Assembly: GCA_030068075.1 (NCBI GenBank)
Contig: CM057837.1
Coordinates: 26,213,089 to 26,277,088 of the forward strand
Reading direction: 5' to 3'
DNA: 64,000 nucleotides
Source: Paguma larvata
Lineage: Eukaryota > Chordata > Mammalia > Carnivora > Viverridae
The stretch's first letter is position 1, and every line of letters starts with the position of its first letter. The notes under the pieces were generated by a model. The model saw nothing but the letters and a program-made list of their open reading frames with translations, ran no database searches and was not told the origin of the DNA. Below, in pieces: positions 23,291 through 35,184 of this stretch. The position numbers and the translations under genes are program-made.

Positions 23291-25860
23291 AAGTATTACG
23301 TTAATTAACTGAGGAAGCATCGGATGGAGTGGCAGTCCAGTAGAAAAACCGGAACCTGAGTCTGTAAATGCCTCGAGGTTACGAAAACGAAATGCTAAGG
23401 ACAACCAATCACAAACCGCCCACGAGGCTTTAAGCTGTAGCCGGTGGGATAATCGTCTTTCTGTGCTTCAGGCCTTCTCTGTACGCGTCTCTCCCCTGGT
23501 TCTTTCAGAGGAGCCCTCCTAACCACTTCCCATCGGGCACTGCCTGCCTTGAATCAGTTTTCAAATAAACTTAAATTTTTTCATAGGCCTCAGTTTCTCT
23601 TCTAACAGAAGTGAATAGAGCTTAGTTTTTTTTTTTCAAGTCCTAATCCCCACTCTTGCACTCAGCCATGGCCAAGGATGGGCTCAGGGGCCCCAGCAAA
23701 GAACTGAGAGGCCGGATGCTGTCCCGGTCCCTCTGACCTCAGGGCCCCTGGGGTCGGATTTCTGGATGTTCTAGCTGTGCAGGATCAAGTCATGGACTCC
23801 TTGGCATCCTCTTTCCTTTCAAACCCATGCTCTGTGGGGGCCTGCCCTGTGCTGACAGAAGGCGGCTCCAAGCCTCCTTCGGGCCCCTAGGGCGGCAGCC
23901 TGATTATGGCCCCCGACTGGGAAGCTCCCGGTTCTTTTATCTCATTTTACTTTTTTTGTTACTTTGTTTAATGAGCTTTCTCAATTATAAAACTTCCTTC
24001 CTCTCTCTGCTGCAAGAAGTCAGGCTCTGAATGCTGCAATGTCATTTAGATTACAAAAAGGAATAACATATATATTTAAATGGGAAATCACATCTTTCAA
24101 AAGCCTTGGTCTCGATGCCCCCTCCCAAAACAGTTTTCTACTGAGATTCTTCTGGTCTTTCATGGTAGGCTGGCTATGTAATTTATTGTCCAAACAGGGA
24201 CCCTTTTAAGGATGAAAGGAGACACTATTAATCCTGACACCAGCCATAGGATCACCCTCCTTTGTGTGTGTTGGGGTGGGGGTGGGGGGGTCACCATTTC
24301 TCATCTGAGCCCAGAAGAATGTGGCGAACCGCTTCCAGACAGCAAATTGAATTAGGGTATATTAATGTCAGGCCTTGAGAGAGTCAACAGCCGTGCAGGC
24401 CACTTTTAACCAAGGGTAAGATTCTCTTTGCTCTCCTTGCTGACACCGGAGCTCAAGTCCCTGCAGACTCCATGGATCTAACAGAAGGTGGGTGTTTCCT
24501 CGCCTGTCGCCCAAGAAGCCAGAGGATCCAGCTTTAAGGATCTTTATTTTCTAGCAGTAATTCTAATGTGATGAGACGGAACCTCTCTAGTCCCAGAAAT
24601 GTCTCCGGCGGGTGAGGGGTGGGGTGTCTAGTCTCAGAACAAAGAAGGCTGGGGAGACCATTGGGTCCATCCCAGCCGCCAGGCAGGGCCACACCCATCG
24701 TTCCAGATGGAATCGAATCTCTGCTCTTTATTTTAAAACCTCCGGAGGAAATCATGCCACCTCCCTGGGTGAGCCAGTCCAAAGTTTAATTGAGATCTTC
24801 AGGGCCAAGCACCCCTCCTTCCAGTCCACACCCCACCCAGGAAGCCGATAACATCTGACCCTCCCGCCCATCGTCTTCTCAGCCTCCATTGCCTGCAAGG
24901 GGTATCTTCTCCTTGGCGGACCAGAAAACCCTCTCTGGGCTTAGAAAATATTCAGAACATGAAACAGACACACGTATGTGCGTGCGCACACACATGCACA
25001 CACACCTCCTTCCTCCCTCGCTCAGCACCCTCCCTCCCGGAGCCTTTTAATCCCCAAGCTGACTGTAAATGGAAAGACAGGAAATACAAGAAGCAAAGCT
25101 TAGAGTCACTCCATCAAAAGTCCAGCCCCTCCCCCGCCCCAGCCCCAGCCTCTCTCCCCTTGACAGACAGACAACCCATTAAGAGCTCGCCCATAATAGT
25201 CTTTCCTGTAAGGACTTGTAAACAGCATCATTCAGGCTCATACTTGGGTATTTCCCAGCTCGCTTGCTTGCATTTCCTTTGTTGTGGAGGGTCCCCGTGG
25301 GACACATACCTCACCCCACCCACCCTCCCCAGCTCCCTCTCCTTCTGTCCCCCTGAAGTTTAAGACTCTGCCCCTCAAATCCTGCTTCTATCACTGAGCA
25401 CTGTACATCACTTGTCATTTCTTTAAAGGAAGCCCTTCCGTTTAGTGTGCTGGAGACTCAGGATTGTGCCCGCCCCGTCCTTCATTCCAACTCACTCCTA
25501 CTGCTAGGTATTTGTACAAGGTTCTTGCTGGGGCTCAGCATTCAATGAGCAAAATTAGTGCCTGCTGAAATTGTGTTTTAAGTAAACTCTGTGCCTGCAA
25601 AACTGCTTTTATTTTTTAAGGGGAACTTGTTCTTATTATATAACTTAAAGTTTACAAGCCAAGTACACTATGGAAAAGGACCGGGGCCCCAGCCTGGGGG
25701 TTGGCCAGGTGACATAACTGAGTAGAAAGGACTAAGTGTGAGGCAAGAGGGAAAAGTGCGGCCTGTGGTGAAATGGAGAGCCTAGAACTTTGCCCCAAAA
25801 TAGACAACCGATAGCCAGTTGCAGGCAAATGTTGTTATACAAAAATTCTTACCCAATATT
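23291..25860. other. No gene recognised; possible L2 remnant near 25370-25540
   Basis: 2.5 kb with few recognisable repeats. It holds a G-rich run (24270-24290), a CA/GT-rich run (24970-25007) and a weak sense L2 resemblance at 25370-25540. Confidence 0.4.
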
Positions 25861-25880
25861 GCAAGAACTTCCAATTTTCT

Positions 25881-26114
25881 TTTTTTTTTAATTAAAAAAA
25901 ATTTTTTAATGTTTATTTATTTTTGAAGGGAGAGAGACAGAGGCAGAGTGTAAGCGGGGGAGGGGCAGAGAGAGGGAGACACAGAATCTGAAACAGGCTC
26001 CAGGCACTGAGCTGTCAGCACAGAGCCTGACGCAGGACTCGAACCCACAAACCGCGAGATCATGACCTGAGCCGAAGTCAGACACTCAACCAACTGAGCC
26101 ACCCAGGGGCCCCT
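25881..26114 (-). mobile_element. SINEC (felid Can-SINE), full length
   Basis: T-rich start, complete body, head ending CCACCCAGGGGCCCC. TSD of 17 bp, AGAACTTCCAATTTTCT, at 25864-25880 and 26115-26131. Confidence 0.95.
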
Positions 26115-26131
26115 AGAACTTCCAATTTTCT

Positions 26132-26739
26132 AAAAGAAATCTTAAATTAGGAACATTATGTGAAATTTTTCTAATTTTTAAAATACCGTGTGGACTGAAC
26201 TAGCAATTCCTTGACTAGATGGTAAGTAACCCCTATTACAACCAGGGCCTAGGCGCTATTGGGCACTGGTACCATCTGCCCAAAAGAACACAGTGCCAGG
26301 GGCGGTACCCTTGGCCTAGCAGGCGAGGGAGAGCAGGCATGGGGACGAACATGTGGCCAAAGGCGGATGAGCCCAGACCCCTGCTCCTCCTGGGGCACTT
26401 TCTGGCCCCTTATTTTTCCTTATTTTTTAGGAAGGAAACCAATCAGGAAATAGAATTCACTTTACTGTAATTCACTTTACATGAGCTCACTTTACAGAAA
26501 TATACTTTCTAGCCAGTGTTGCTGAAACAGACCTAGGAGAGAGACGCTGGGCAGTGGCCTTTTCCCAAGAAAAATATACGAGGTACACTAAGCCTGAAGC
26601 CCTTAACCAGCTCACCGGCCCCTGTGATTGAGCAAAAACCAATTATGCATAAATAATCCTATAAAACAAATGCCTGTACCTTTCTTCCTAAAAAAGCAGG
26701 GGAATGGGCCCCTGTCCCAGGAGAGAAGAAAAGTGGGTT
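26132..26739. other. No gene recognised; contains a short tandem repeat
   Basis: Has three TTCACTTTAC-type units with 15-bp period (26455-26495). 'CCAATTATGCATAAATAATC' then 'CTATAAAA' near 26640-26663 looks promoter-like, but no element was recognised. Confidence 0.35.
26455..26495. repeat. 15-bp-period triplication containing TCACTTTAC
   Basis: ATTCACTTTAC at 26455-26465 and 26470-26480, and GCTCACTTTAC at 26485-26495. Spacers differ, so only the core is repeated. Confidence 0.7.
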
Positions 26740-26885
26740 TAAGAGTCAATTCCCTTGCTTGGTTTAAGCCACTTAGAAGACACATGATGCTGGGCAAATT
26801 ACTTATCCCTTTGAAGCCTCAATCTCCTCATCTGTGAAATGGGACAATGACAGCACGATCCTAACAGGACCTCAGGAAGTACAGG
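26740..26885 (+). repeat. MIR SINE
   Basis: Sense MIR: 'GGGCAAATTACTTATCCCTT', 'CTCAATCTCCTCATCTGTGA', 'AATGGGACAATGACAGCACG'. Confidence 0.8.
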
Positions 26886-27529
26886 GAGATAGAGAGTTCT
26901 ATGCTGTGGACTGTGCGTGGAGGTAGTAAGACGTTTTGTAACAAAAAGGGAAACAGTGGAAAAGAAGTGCTATTCCAGAAAACCGATGTATTTTGGCAAA
27001 CCAATGGGAAAAGCGGTGAGAATGCGGTTGGTGCCCAGCACAGGACATGGCACACATGTAACCAACACACGGTTAGCTCTTAATGAAGGCAGCTTCCCAG
27101 GGCTGAGGCTGGAGGTGACCTGGAGGTCCCAGAGGGTAGAAACAGGGGCCCCCCAGGCAGGTCACAACAATGCCCACACCCCCTGGGAACAGCCAGGCCC
27201 AGAGCCCCTATCTGGCTGAGGCTTCGCCAGCTCCAGGCCACGCCGAGGCCTCCGGGGTCTTTTGCCTATTATCCCCTGTCCCCATCTCCTCTGGTACTGG
27301 TGGAGAGGGACTTTCACCCTTCCTGGCAGGATGGTGAGAGCCGAGACTGGGGCTGAGCCTGAGGAAGGCGGCTCATGGGGTCCGAAACTGGGCCGCTTCA
27401 ACTAGCTATCCAGAGCTCCACCTTGGGCCCCCAAACCAGCTAGAACTTTACCATAAGTTCCTACTAGCTCTTGGCCATGTGCCAGTCTAAGGAACCTCCC
27501 GGAGGGGACTGGGCCTGGCCAGGTGTTCC
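26886..27529. other. No gene or repeat recognised
   Basis: Nothing supported. Confidence 0.4.
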
Positions 27530-27895
27530 TAAATTCATCATTTGTCAAAAAATTATTCATTGAGGGGCACCTGGGTGGCTCAGTTGGTTGACTGTCCAAC
27601 TTCAGCTCAGGTCATGATCTCGCGGTTTGTGGGTTCGAGCCCCGCATCGGGCTCTGTACTGATGGCTCAGAGCCTGGAGGCTGTTTGGATTCTGAGTCTC
27701 CCTCTCTCTCTGCCCCTCTCTAGCTCACGCTCTCTCTCTGACTTATCTCTCTCTCTCTCTCTCAAAAATAAACATTAAAAAAAATTTTTTTAAGTATTCA
27801 TTGAGACATACTGCACACAGACACATGGCAAGGAGCAGTAAATAATAAGACAGGCCCTGCCCTCATGAGGCTTATAGGCTGCCAGGCCCCAAATC
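27530..27895 (-). mobile_element. L2 fragment, antisense, split by a SINE
   Basis: Left part 'AATTCATCATTTG...ATTCATTGAG' and right part 'ATAATAAGACAGGCCCTGCC', 'CTCATGAGGCTTATAGGCTG' match the antisense L2 3' terminus. The SINE at 27565-27794 divides them. Confidence 0.55.
27565..27794 (+). mobile_element. SINEC (felid Can-SINE), full length, intact A and B boxes
   Basis: Head with A box 'GTGGCTCAGTTGG', B box 'GGTTCGAGCCC', long CT zone, A-rich tail. TSD TATTCATTGAG at 27554-27564 and 27795-27805. Confidence 0.95.
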
Positions 27896-28504
27896 CACTT
27901 TTATTTCCAACAATAAATCCCAAATATAACACATTTCCGAACAGAAAGAAAAAGTGTCAGAAATTACTCAGGCAGATGTTCCTGCGTCTTCGTATTAAAA
28001 TGATTCATGCTTTTTGTTATTGAACCAATTCACGAGTTCGGGGGAGTTGCAGCAGCCCGAGTGTGTCTCCTAACGGGCCTTCGATGGAAAAAAAAAATTG
28101 TCATCCACTCCCACTCCACAGCAGTGGTAACACGTCCAGCCAGCCCACGAACAGTAGTACATTTGGTTTCTCCTTCACCAAGGAACTAATCTGCATAGAC
28201 TTTAAAGGTGCGATTTTGTTTTCCAAGCTTATTCCCTCGCCTTCACGCTCTCCAATTACTGATACGCCGCCGGTGAATTCCGGGACAGGGTTTTCCAATG
28301 CTAACAGACAAATCGAGCTACTATTATTCTTGGTCCACAACGTTTGCTCCCCTGATCTGTTTCTTTAATACAAATCTACACATGAAGAACATCACAACTG
28401 ATGAGAGCCAGATTTGGAAATTAGAGTTAACACCCATGCTGGGCTTCCAGAGTAAGGCACATCGGCATCTCAAATCCATCTGAAAACATAACCTCAAAAT
28501 ATAT
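27896..28504. other. No gene or repeat recognised
   Basis: Nothing supported. Confidence 0.4.
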
Positions 28505-28680
28505 TTTCTGCCTCCTACTGGCTGTGAATTTGGGCAGGATTCTTAAATCCTCTGTGACTCCCTTTCTCATTATAAAGTGGGATTAACCAGTTGTGCCTAC
28601 CTCCTTGGTTTGTGGTAAGGATTCGGTAAAACAACACAAATGCTATATATTATTTAGTAAAAGTATTAACTACTCTTACT
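28505..28680 (+). repeat. MIR SINE
   Basis: Sense MIR: 'TACTGGCTGTGAATTTGGGC', 'CTTTCTCATTATAAAGTGGG', 'GGTTTGTGGTAAGGATTCGG'. Confidence 0.75.
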
Positions 28681-28694
28681 AAAATTTTTGAACA

Positions 28695-28885
28695 CCGAAG
28701 TCAGGTGGCGGCACACCGCTGTTGAAAGGGCGCAGACTCTGAGGCCTGGGTGCAAATCTAGCCTTTTTCATTAGTATCTGTGACTTTGGGCAAGTTAAGG
28801 AATCTCTCCATTTTTCTCGTCCGTGGACTAGTATCGGAGAGCAGTTGTGAGGAGAGCCCTGGTTTGCATAAGCACCGTATAAAGT
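28695..28885 (+). repeat. MIR SINE
   Basis: Sense MIR directly after the previous copy: 'GCGCAGACTCTGAGGCCTGG', 'GTGACTTTGGGCAAGTTAAG', 'AGCAGTTGTGAGGAGAGCCC'. Two MIRs lie head to tail. Confidence 0.75.
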
Positions 28886-29458
28886 TTATAGCTATTTTAA
28901 CGATGATGAAACCAAAGCTTACGAGAGGTGTCACCGTCTCTGGGGGAAGCTGTCTACATAATGAGTTTATGGATATGTCCAGGCTCCCACAAGGAAACAG
29001 ACTTGGGATGAAACCAACGTCCGCATCCACTTCCGGACTCACACACAGCTATTGTTCCTAATACCTTGAGTTTACATTTCCATGGTGACCAGCATGTTTG
29101 TTTACTTGTTTCCTGATTTTTTTTTTCTATAACTAGAGTCCCACAAGGGCAACCAGGCTGGGGATTGTACTGTTTGTGGCAAACATCAAAGGCACCTGCC
29201 CCTGTGCTCAGGCAAAGCCCGAGATAAATGCTCTCCAGCCTTCCTTGACTCAGGTCACGCTCTCTTGACTCACGTCCCACCCCTCCAGGCCTGCCTTCTT
29301 GGACCCTTTAAGGCAGGTATCCCCTAAATACATGGCTTCTGCTCCAAAATGAGCCAGGACCCCTTAACTGGTAAGCATCCAACTATTGGTTCGCCCACAC
29401 AGGAAGCCCAGGTTAGTACATCTCGCTCCTGGGACAGCTGGAGACCAGACCAGATAAT
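28886..29458. other. No gene recognised
   Basis: A faint antisense MIR resemblance at 28905-29040 is not strong enough to call. Confidence 0.4.
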
Positions 29459-29469
29459 GTGTTGAGGAT

Positions 29470-29470
<1 letters not shown>

Positions 29471-29510
<40 letters not shown>
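29471..29510. repeat. (CT)n microsatellite
   Basis: Near-perfect CT repeat of about 40 bases with one early interruption. Confidence 0.95.
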
Positions 29511-29511
<1 letters not shown>

Positions 29512-30049
29512 GCTCTCTTTATTCTCAGGCAACGGCCACCAGCAGCTCCAGGCTTCACTTCCACTGGCTTGGCAACCCCAGAAGCAGAAGAACAGCCCTT
29601 TTTGGATGGTGAATCATATCCTCATCCCTAAACCCGTGGGGTTGGGGGTGGGAGAGTCAAAGAAAGAGGGGCTTTGATTGGCCAGGGTTGGGTCCCATGC
29701 TCACCCATGGAGCCAATGAGAAGTCACCCCCCACCTAACCTTGAGGACTGAATATGGAAGAGGGGTGGTGCCCCAAAGCAAAAGGGAGGTGCTGTTAGAA
29801 AGAGAAAGAGATGATGCTTCGCAGGGAAAAACAACAACGCCATCTGCTCCCAGGTTCTTCAAAGCTGCTGCCGTGCCTCCACCTCCCAAGGTTCCGCGCT
29901 GGCCATCCCTCCACTTGGTGAGGCCCACGCCATGCCTGCATCTTTTCCCAGAGCCAGCAGCAAATGCCGGCTGCCCTGTAGTGTCACCTGCGTTCAAACT
30001 TAATAGTTTTGTCCTTCCACACAGCTTCACATCCCACGTCCCGTACAAT
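29511..30049. other. No gene or repeat recognised
   Basis: The 258-codon plus-strand frame at 29741-30517 begins here and runs into L2; no protein family is recognisable. Confidence 0.4.
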
Positions 30050-30880
30050 CAGCCTCCCCAAAGCTGCCCCCACCCACCCCACCCTCCTTTTGTGCAGGAC
30101 CACATACTTCTCAGAACTACTGCCCGTTTGGCCTCACAGCCTCTGCTGCCAGATTCAGTGCCTTCGAGCTCAGCCAGTATTAGCCTCCTCTGCTCAAAAA
30201 CTCTCGATGGCTCCATTTTGCCTAAAAACTTAACTCCCAACTTCTCAGCCTGGCCTTCAGAGACCTCCCCGTATGATGGCCTGGCCTTCCTGTTCCGTGC
30301 TCCCCTACAACTACGCCGTGCTCCAGGCGAACGACTGCCTCGGGCTATTCCCCCCAGTCACCACCTTTTGGCTCTGCCGTCCCCACTGCCGGGAGCCTCT
30401 GTCCTCACCACATGCCACATGGTAACCTCGTGCGGTGGGATTCCCACAGCCCCGGCTCAAGAGTCAGGCCCAAACTCCAATGTTTACCTGCCCTTTGACC
30501 TCGGACAAGTGCTTTAGCCTCTGTGGGTTTGTCACGTGCAAATGACAATGATACCAGGTTGTGATGCAAAACACATCTCTACGAGGCCCCTTTCATGGAC
30601 CTGGCGCCCAAGAGGGGCCCCTTAGTGGCAGCTTCCCACTATCAGCCACCAGCCTTCATGGCCCAGCCCAAATGCCACCTCTCTGTGATGCTTTTATGAA
30701 TCTCCCCCCATCATGACTGTCTTTGTACTGAGATTCTACTTTATGATGTAGTTGGCCATGAACTCGTCCTTCTCAAGGAGATCGGAACTCCCTGAAAGGG
30801 AGGAGCCGTCTCTTTCATCTCTGTATTCCTGGAGCACCTCGACTAGTATTATGTACCCAGGAGGCGCCTGAATCACAGTA
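30050..30880 (+). mobile_element. L2 LINE 3' part, probably interrupted by a MIR
   Basis: 'AAAACTCTCGATGGCTCCAT', 'AACTTCTCAGCCTGGCCTTC', 'GGCCCAGCCCAAATGCCACC', 'TCTTTCATCTCTGTATTCCT' are diverged L2 consensus phrases in order. The middle (about 30450-30570) is replaced by MIR-like sequence. Confidence 0.7.
30450..30565 (+). repeat. MIR fragment inside L2
   Basis: 'CCTTTGACCTCGGACAAGTG', 'CTTTAGCCTCTGTGGGTTTG' match the MIR core. Confidence 0.6.
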
Positions 30881-31104
30881 GTGAAACTGACTCCAGCTTT
30901 GTGCATCCCAGAATATTCCTGCTCATTAGTCGCGAGTTCACCAGACAGGGCTGACAGAAAGCCAGTACCCACTGGGCACATCCCTGATTACAGGACTCCA
31001 GACAGTCACGGTGTCTCTCTCTTCACCAACTACCCAGCCTGTCACATAAGGATCCAAATGCTCACCTCCCACAAACTATCACATGAGGATAAAATAAGCA
31101 AACG

Positions 31105-31611
31105 AAAGGATTTTATTTCTTTATGATCCCGTTAAAGCAAACGTACTGTGCCTGTGCCACTAGAAAACTCCAACCTGACAGAGTGAATGCCCCAGGGGGT
31201 TTCAATAAACCCCAGCCCTGGCCAGGGCACTAGGAAGGTTCCCATTCTTCCTTCTTGCCCCGGACTCCCCACCTCCAAAACTAACACGAGGGGGACTACC
31301 TTCTTTATGCACCAAACGTGACAATAAAGCTCTTCCCAGAAATCAAATTCATCCTTGAAAGACAAATTCACCACTTTAGCAGAGTCAAAAAAAATATGCT
31401 AGATGCACTAAGGCCTTTATTCCACGGGTTCAGTTAAGCCAGCCAGTCAGCAAATGGGTCCAAGAGAAATTTCAAGACTCATTTCAAGCAAGATGGCTGG
31501 AGTAATCTCATGACTTCCCATGGTGCAGTGCTAACGAGGAAAACCCTTGGTGAGATCCAGAGGGCCTAACGTGCATCGTTTTTTTAAAGGATTTTATTTC
31601 TTTATGATCCC
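31105..31611. repeat. 455-bp segment between perfect 26-bp direct repeats
   Basis: The same 26 bases (starting AAAGGATTTT, ending ATGATCCC) occur at 31105-31130 and 31586-31611. The segment between (31131-31585) has no recognised family; a minus frame of 80 codons covers 31132-31374. The layout looks like an insertion with a long target duplication, but there is no clear poly-A tail or LTR ends. Confidence 0.8.
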
Positions 31612-31629
31612 AATAAGCTGACTTACCTT

Positions 31630-32420
31630 TACAAGGCACTAACTGCCATCCTCCCTTCTCCGAATGAAAATATCTTGTTTTTCCAATTGTAAATCTATTG
31701 CGCGCTCACTATACAAAATCCAGGTTATCCTAACCTCCACTAGGTTATGATCATTTCTCCACATCAGTAAGAACAGATCGCCATATTGCTTTTTTTTTTT
31801 AAGTTTATTTATTGATTTTGAGAGAGCGCACGCATGCGTGCATGTGAGCAGTGGAGGGGCAGAGAATCCCAAGCAGGCTCCACGCTGCCAGTGCAGAGCC
31901 TGATGCAGGGCTTGATCCCACAAGCTGTGAGATCATGACCTGAGGCAAAACCAAGAGTTTTGGACACTTAACCAACTGAGCCACCCAGGTGCTCCAGATC
32001 TCCATAATTCTTAATGGTTGCAAATGAGTCTATTATTTGAACATCTCAAAATCCATTTTTTTAATCCTCTACCAGTGGTCACTGAAATTGTTTCCAATTT
32101 CTGTTATAAATACTCTCTACCATTTATAACCCTCTGTGTATCATTTGTGCACTGTTTTTACTTAAGATAAAATCCTAGAATTGGAATTTCAAGGTCAAAA
32201 GTTATATAATTTTAAGCCTTTTGATATATACAGTCAGACTCCCTGAGAAAGACATCAATTTGCACCCATATCAGTAAAGACAGTGTAGTGTTTGAAAAAA
32301 CCCACCTACCCACACTTCCTTATCAATGTGTTACATTTTCACCATTCTAAAATTCTGCATATACACGAGATTCTGTTTACTGTTTACTGGTGAGTTGAGC
32401 ATCTTTTCATGTGTAGTGAA
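31630..32420 (-). mobile_element. L1M LINE fragment, antisense, with a nested SINE
   Basis: 'CTTGTTTTTCCAATTGTAAA' ... 'AAATCCATTTTTTTAATCCT', 'TTTACTTAAGATAAAATCCT', 'AGAATTGGAATTTCAAGGTC', 'GAGTTGAGCATCTTTTCATG' match decayed antisense L1. Confidence 0.7.
31790..31995 (-). mobile_element. SINEC, older variant
   Basis: T-rich start, shortened and diverged middle with a GCACGCATGCGTGCATG insertion-like tract, and head 'TTAACCAACTGAGCCACCCA'. Flanks AGATCGCCATATT and AGATCTCCATAAT resemble an aged TSD. Confidence 0.9.
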
Positions 32421-32989
32421 TCCCTGTACAGTGTCTGTCTGACCAACACCCTCCCTTCTCCCCCTAGAAACCACCTCCCTACTTAATACCCCCATCCTCT
32501 CTAGCTGTAACCAGAGCCACCATGTTCTTACAGTTTCACCCCGATGGCCTTCAATCTAAGAGTCTAAGAATCAATGCCTGCAATCTACATTAATTGTTCC
32601 AGAGCAATCAACCAACACAAGACAGTCCAATTGGAGTCATTCCCTACAGTTTCTCAGATCAGAATCAGGGAGGAAAATACCAGTCTCTCTCTACTGGTGA
32701 AAGTTGTAAGATGTGAAACCATGATATGTTCCCCACTATATGGAGAAAGTAGTGAGAAAATAGGAGGCTGGTAGACCGAGAAGCAGATGAGAAAGATGGA
32801 GTACTAAGTACTTAGTACTAGTACTAAGCACTAGTAGTGTTCAAGTTCCAGGTCACAGGGGTTCTGAGGCCATTTGGGTCCCTGAACTTCCCATCCTTCC
32901 TTCATATACAAGATACCCCAGTTTCTCGCCAGAAGGGTTCTCATTTGCCTATCCTAGTTCCAACTGGTTTGGGGTGACTTGCATCCTAG
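32421..32989. other. No gene recognised; contains a 20-bp perfect palindrome
   Basis: Lies between two antisense L1 pieces and may be an insertion in the L1. The palindrome is at 32800-32819. Confidence 0.4.
32800..32819. repeat. Perfect 20-bp palindrome
   Basis: AGTACTAAGTACTTAGTACT equals its own reverse complement; a further AGTACTAAGCACTAG follows directly. Confidence 0.9.
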
Positions 32990-33530
32990 ACTCCTGTACA
33001 ATTAATATAGCTTCTTTCCTAGCTGTTCTTTCTTTGGTGAAATACCTCTTCATGTTCTTTGGTCATTTCTCTGATGGGCATTTCCGTCTTTCCGATTGAT
33101 TTCTCTGAAAGTATCTTCTATATTAAGGCTATGTTCCCAGTTTGTCACTCAACTCTTTTGTCAGAGTTTTGTTTTTCTTTTTTCTTTTTTGCCTTGTCAA
33201 CTATGCCAGCCTTTTTTCTTACGATTGTGCTTTAAAACTGTACAAAATAATTCACCTACACTTTCTTCTAAAATGCTTACAGTTTCATTCTTCACAAATC
33301 TGACTCTTCAATCCATCTATAATTTGTTTAGTTAGTGCAAGGGAGGAATCCAATGTTATGTCTTCCCCAATGATTCATGAGCCAATTATCTCAACACCGT
33401 TTCCTGAGTAAACCCTTCTTTCCCCTTTTATTTGAAATGCTTCCATTAGTATATACCAAAGTTTTACCTCCACTTGGGTGCATATCTGGACCTTCTCTCT
33501 TATTTATATTCTACATTTGGTCTCTATAAT
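32990..33530 (-). mobile_element. L1M LINE fragment, antisense (ORF2 region)
   Basis: 'CTTTGGTCATTTCTCTGATG', 'TTCTCTGAAAGTATCTTCTA', 'TTCAATCCATCTATAATTTG', 'CAATTATCTCAACACCGTTT', all in antisense L1 order. Probably the continuation of the L1 at 31630-32420. Confidence 0.75.
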
Positions 33531-34380
33531 CATGAGGGGCTTATTCCCACGTGATGAGAAAGATACCGAGGGGCTAAGTTACTAGCTTTGGGACCTCAGA
33601 CAATTTACCAAATTGCCAACCCACTTTTGCCATCTACAGCCACAGAAAAACTGTGAAGCAAAAGAGAACTGTCAATCCTGTCAGTGTCCCCCTAGACTGT
33701 GAAATCTGTGTGGCCAGTGAAGATAAGGTGGATGTCTAGACCAAACGTTGCGGGCGAATGAAGAAGTGGGTCAGGATTTGCCAGGAGCCTAGGAGAATGC
33801 CCAGCGATGCCCATTCCCATTTTAACTCCATGGGTGACAACAATGGCCCCAGCCACGAGCCTTGAAAAGTAGGCAAAGCTTATCAACCTCGAACCCCTTG
33901 TGGGATATCTCCAGGTCTACATGACCATGTGGCCATCACTCATGTCAAGATGGAAAATTCTCGCATTTTCTCAACAATATTTACTTTCGGTTTTCTTTGG
34001 CCAGACAGAACACTGTGTATTTTTAAACTTTCCAGGGAGACTGTGCATTAAGATAATACAGTGAAGAGCAATCAAAATGTTTATTTTTTACTTTTGATTT
34101 AATTTTCCTTTCTATAATCCACTAAAGAAAATATACTAGAATCATGCACTTGCCTTTCTTAGATTGTAGGCTTCGGCTAAATTAGCAGCAGTGGGTGTTT
34201 TTCCTGTTTGTTTCTGTTACACATGTAACCCCTCCCAGCTCCAATCCTTTCCTTGGAATAACTTTCACTTTAATGTATATTGGCTGCTCTTCACACAAAC
34301 GTTGAATCTTACTGTGAAATACCTGCATTTGAGTTACTATCAGTGGAAAATACACCCACCAAATTCTCAGATCTGAAGGG
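33531..34380. other. No gene recognised
   Basis: A faint MIR-like stretch at 33570-33690 is possible. The rest is AT-rich without a call. Confidence 0.4.
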
Positions 34381-34384
34381 TCAG

Positions 34385-34480
34385 TAGAACTCTGGGAGTC
34401 ACCCAGGCAAGGTGTACATTGATACAGCTCAGGGAGGTCAAGCAAGGTGCCAAAGCTCACACAGCATGTTGGCAGCACCT
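34385..34480 (-). repeat. MIR fragment
   Basis: Antisense MIR: 'CAGCTCAGGGAGGTCAAGCA', 'CAAAGCTCACACAGCATG'. Confidence 0.5.
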
Positions 34481-35184
34481 TCTCCCTTCCCCCCCAAACC
34501 TTTTCGTGAGAGGCATCAATAGACCTTTCAGGGGAATTGGAAAATCTGGGCTTCGGGCACTTAACGGCAACAGAAAATACAATATTACCTTGAAAAGAAA
34601 GCAAGCTGGTGTCTTGACCCCACCTCTGGGAAGTTATTAAACGGCCACGTCCTTGAGCTCTGCCAGACGCTAGCAATACAATATCCCCCGTCCGCTAAGA
34701 GTCGGATCCTCGGCTCAATGTGTCTGTTATTTGAATGTGCTGTACAAGGAAAGCACCGACCTGGGAGGCTAGAGGCAGGAGGTTCTGGTTTCAACTTTAT
34801 AGTGGGAAGCACAGTTATCTTCTAAGATTAGAAGGGCCCCTCTCAGCAGAGGATGGTGCATTTCTTCTGAACGCCTCCAAAGAGCAGAACCGGGACTTAA
34901 TGCACCAGGCATACCTGGGCTTGACTGCAGACTTTGGTTTACCGGTAGCATTTGGTGAGGCCTGGGAAGATACTAGGAAAGAAAAAAACCCTAGTCCCAG
35001 CCCCTAGGGAGTCTGCAATTTAATGGGTAAAGCAAGAAGCCCGTCTAACAAATATCCTTCCTTCAACAGTTCGATATAGGATGGATTGCTTGAGAGAGGA
35101 TGGGAGTTCCCTGACACGAGGAAGATTTGAGCAGAGGCTCAACATCATCTCAGGAGGGAGTCAGAAAATCTTCAGAGCAGTGGG
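34481..35184. other. No gene recognised
   Basis: Nothing supported. Confidence 0.4.

Noticed and set aside
27565..27794. tRNA gene
   Set aside because: The A and B boxes belong to a tRNA-derived SINE; there is no cloverleaf end, and the CT zone, A tail and target duplication show a retrotransposon.
29741..30517. 258-codon plus-strand frame
   Set aside because: Runs through sense L2 3' sequence, which is noncoding in this part; no protein domain recognised.
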